Below, one piece after another: positions 63,922 to 64,000 of a stretch of DNA of 64,000 nt. Every line of letters begins with the position of its first letter. Positions within the stretch are counted from its first letter, which is position 1. The notes under the pieces are model-generated. The model did not search any database. It was not told where the DNA came from and saw only the letters and a program-made list of their open reading frames with translations. The stretch comes from Nitzschia sp. pyKryTriq1 (Eukaryota > Bacillariophyta > Bacillariophyceae > Bacillariales > Bacillariaceae). Both the position numbers and the translations under genes were made by a program. The stretch is taken from NCBI GenBank assembly GCA_956465555.1, contig OY101115.1, positions 4,006,120 through 4,070,119 on the forward strand. Direction: 5' to 3'.

Positions 63922-64000
63922 GTTGGGCGAGAGGTTGGGCTTGTCTTTTGTTATCTTTACTTTTCGTAGCCGTTATCACAGTCTCAATGGAATATTGCCT

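Overview
The window looks like nuclear DNA of a diatom, most likely a pennate one. Several proteins begin with a signal peptide followed by an Ala-Phe type cleavage site (QAF, NAF, VAF, AAF, GAF), the bipartite plastid-targeting signal of diatoms and other algae with red-derived complex plastids. Introns are few, short (66-157 bp, one of 342 bp) and GT-AG, and genes lie densely on both strands. The gene set (plastid IF-1, plastid TatA, animal-type cryptochrome/photolyase, GT49 and O-fucosyltransferase-like enzymes, Ty3/gypsy and copia-like remnants) fits this. I cannot name the species. All splice models were made by eye from GT/AG sites and reading-phase agreement.

Layout. 1-9100: SMPD4-type sphingomyelinase, plastid IF-1, a CLC channel/transporter and a sulfotransferase-like protein. 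9100-22400: a deubiquitinase with a secretory leader, a plastid RluD-type pseudouridine synthase, a coiled-coil orphan with a probable in-frame intron, Pescadillo, two plastid TatA paralogues, a secreted surface protein and a TrmK-type methyltransferase. A decayed APC2 fragment lies between the two TatA genes. 23340-24400 is a tandem array with a unit of about 152 bp. 24900-45000: an alpha/beta hydrolase, a four-exon MscS-type channel, a catalase-like orphan, APC2, a DCN1-like protein, a membrane-anchored thioredoxin, a membrane orphan and an organellar leucyl-tRNA synthetase.

45600-59900 is the accessory part. It holds a broken GT49 glycosyltransferase, two paralogous fucosyltransferase-like genes, a complete but internally decayed Ty3/gypsy element with near-identical LTRs and a 5-bp target duplication, two arrays of a 41-43 bp satellite, a copia-like gag remnant, and a second partial copy of the GT49 gene. 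60000-64000 returns to ordinary genes: a cryptochrome/(6-4) photolyase, a protein with two SUMO-like domains, and a small membrane protein.

Functional threads. Plastid expression and protein import are well represented (IF-1, LeuRS, RluD, TatA x2). Ubiquitin-related genes recur (USP, APC2, DCN1, SUMO-like). Glycan modification is clustered at 45-60 kb. A palindromic GTACCGGTAC-type motif recurs in clusters upstream of many genes and is missing from most tail-to-tail gaps; this is the most pervasive unexplained signal in the window.
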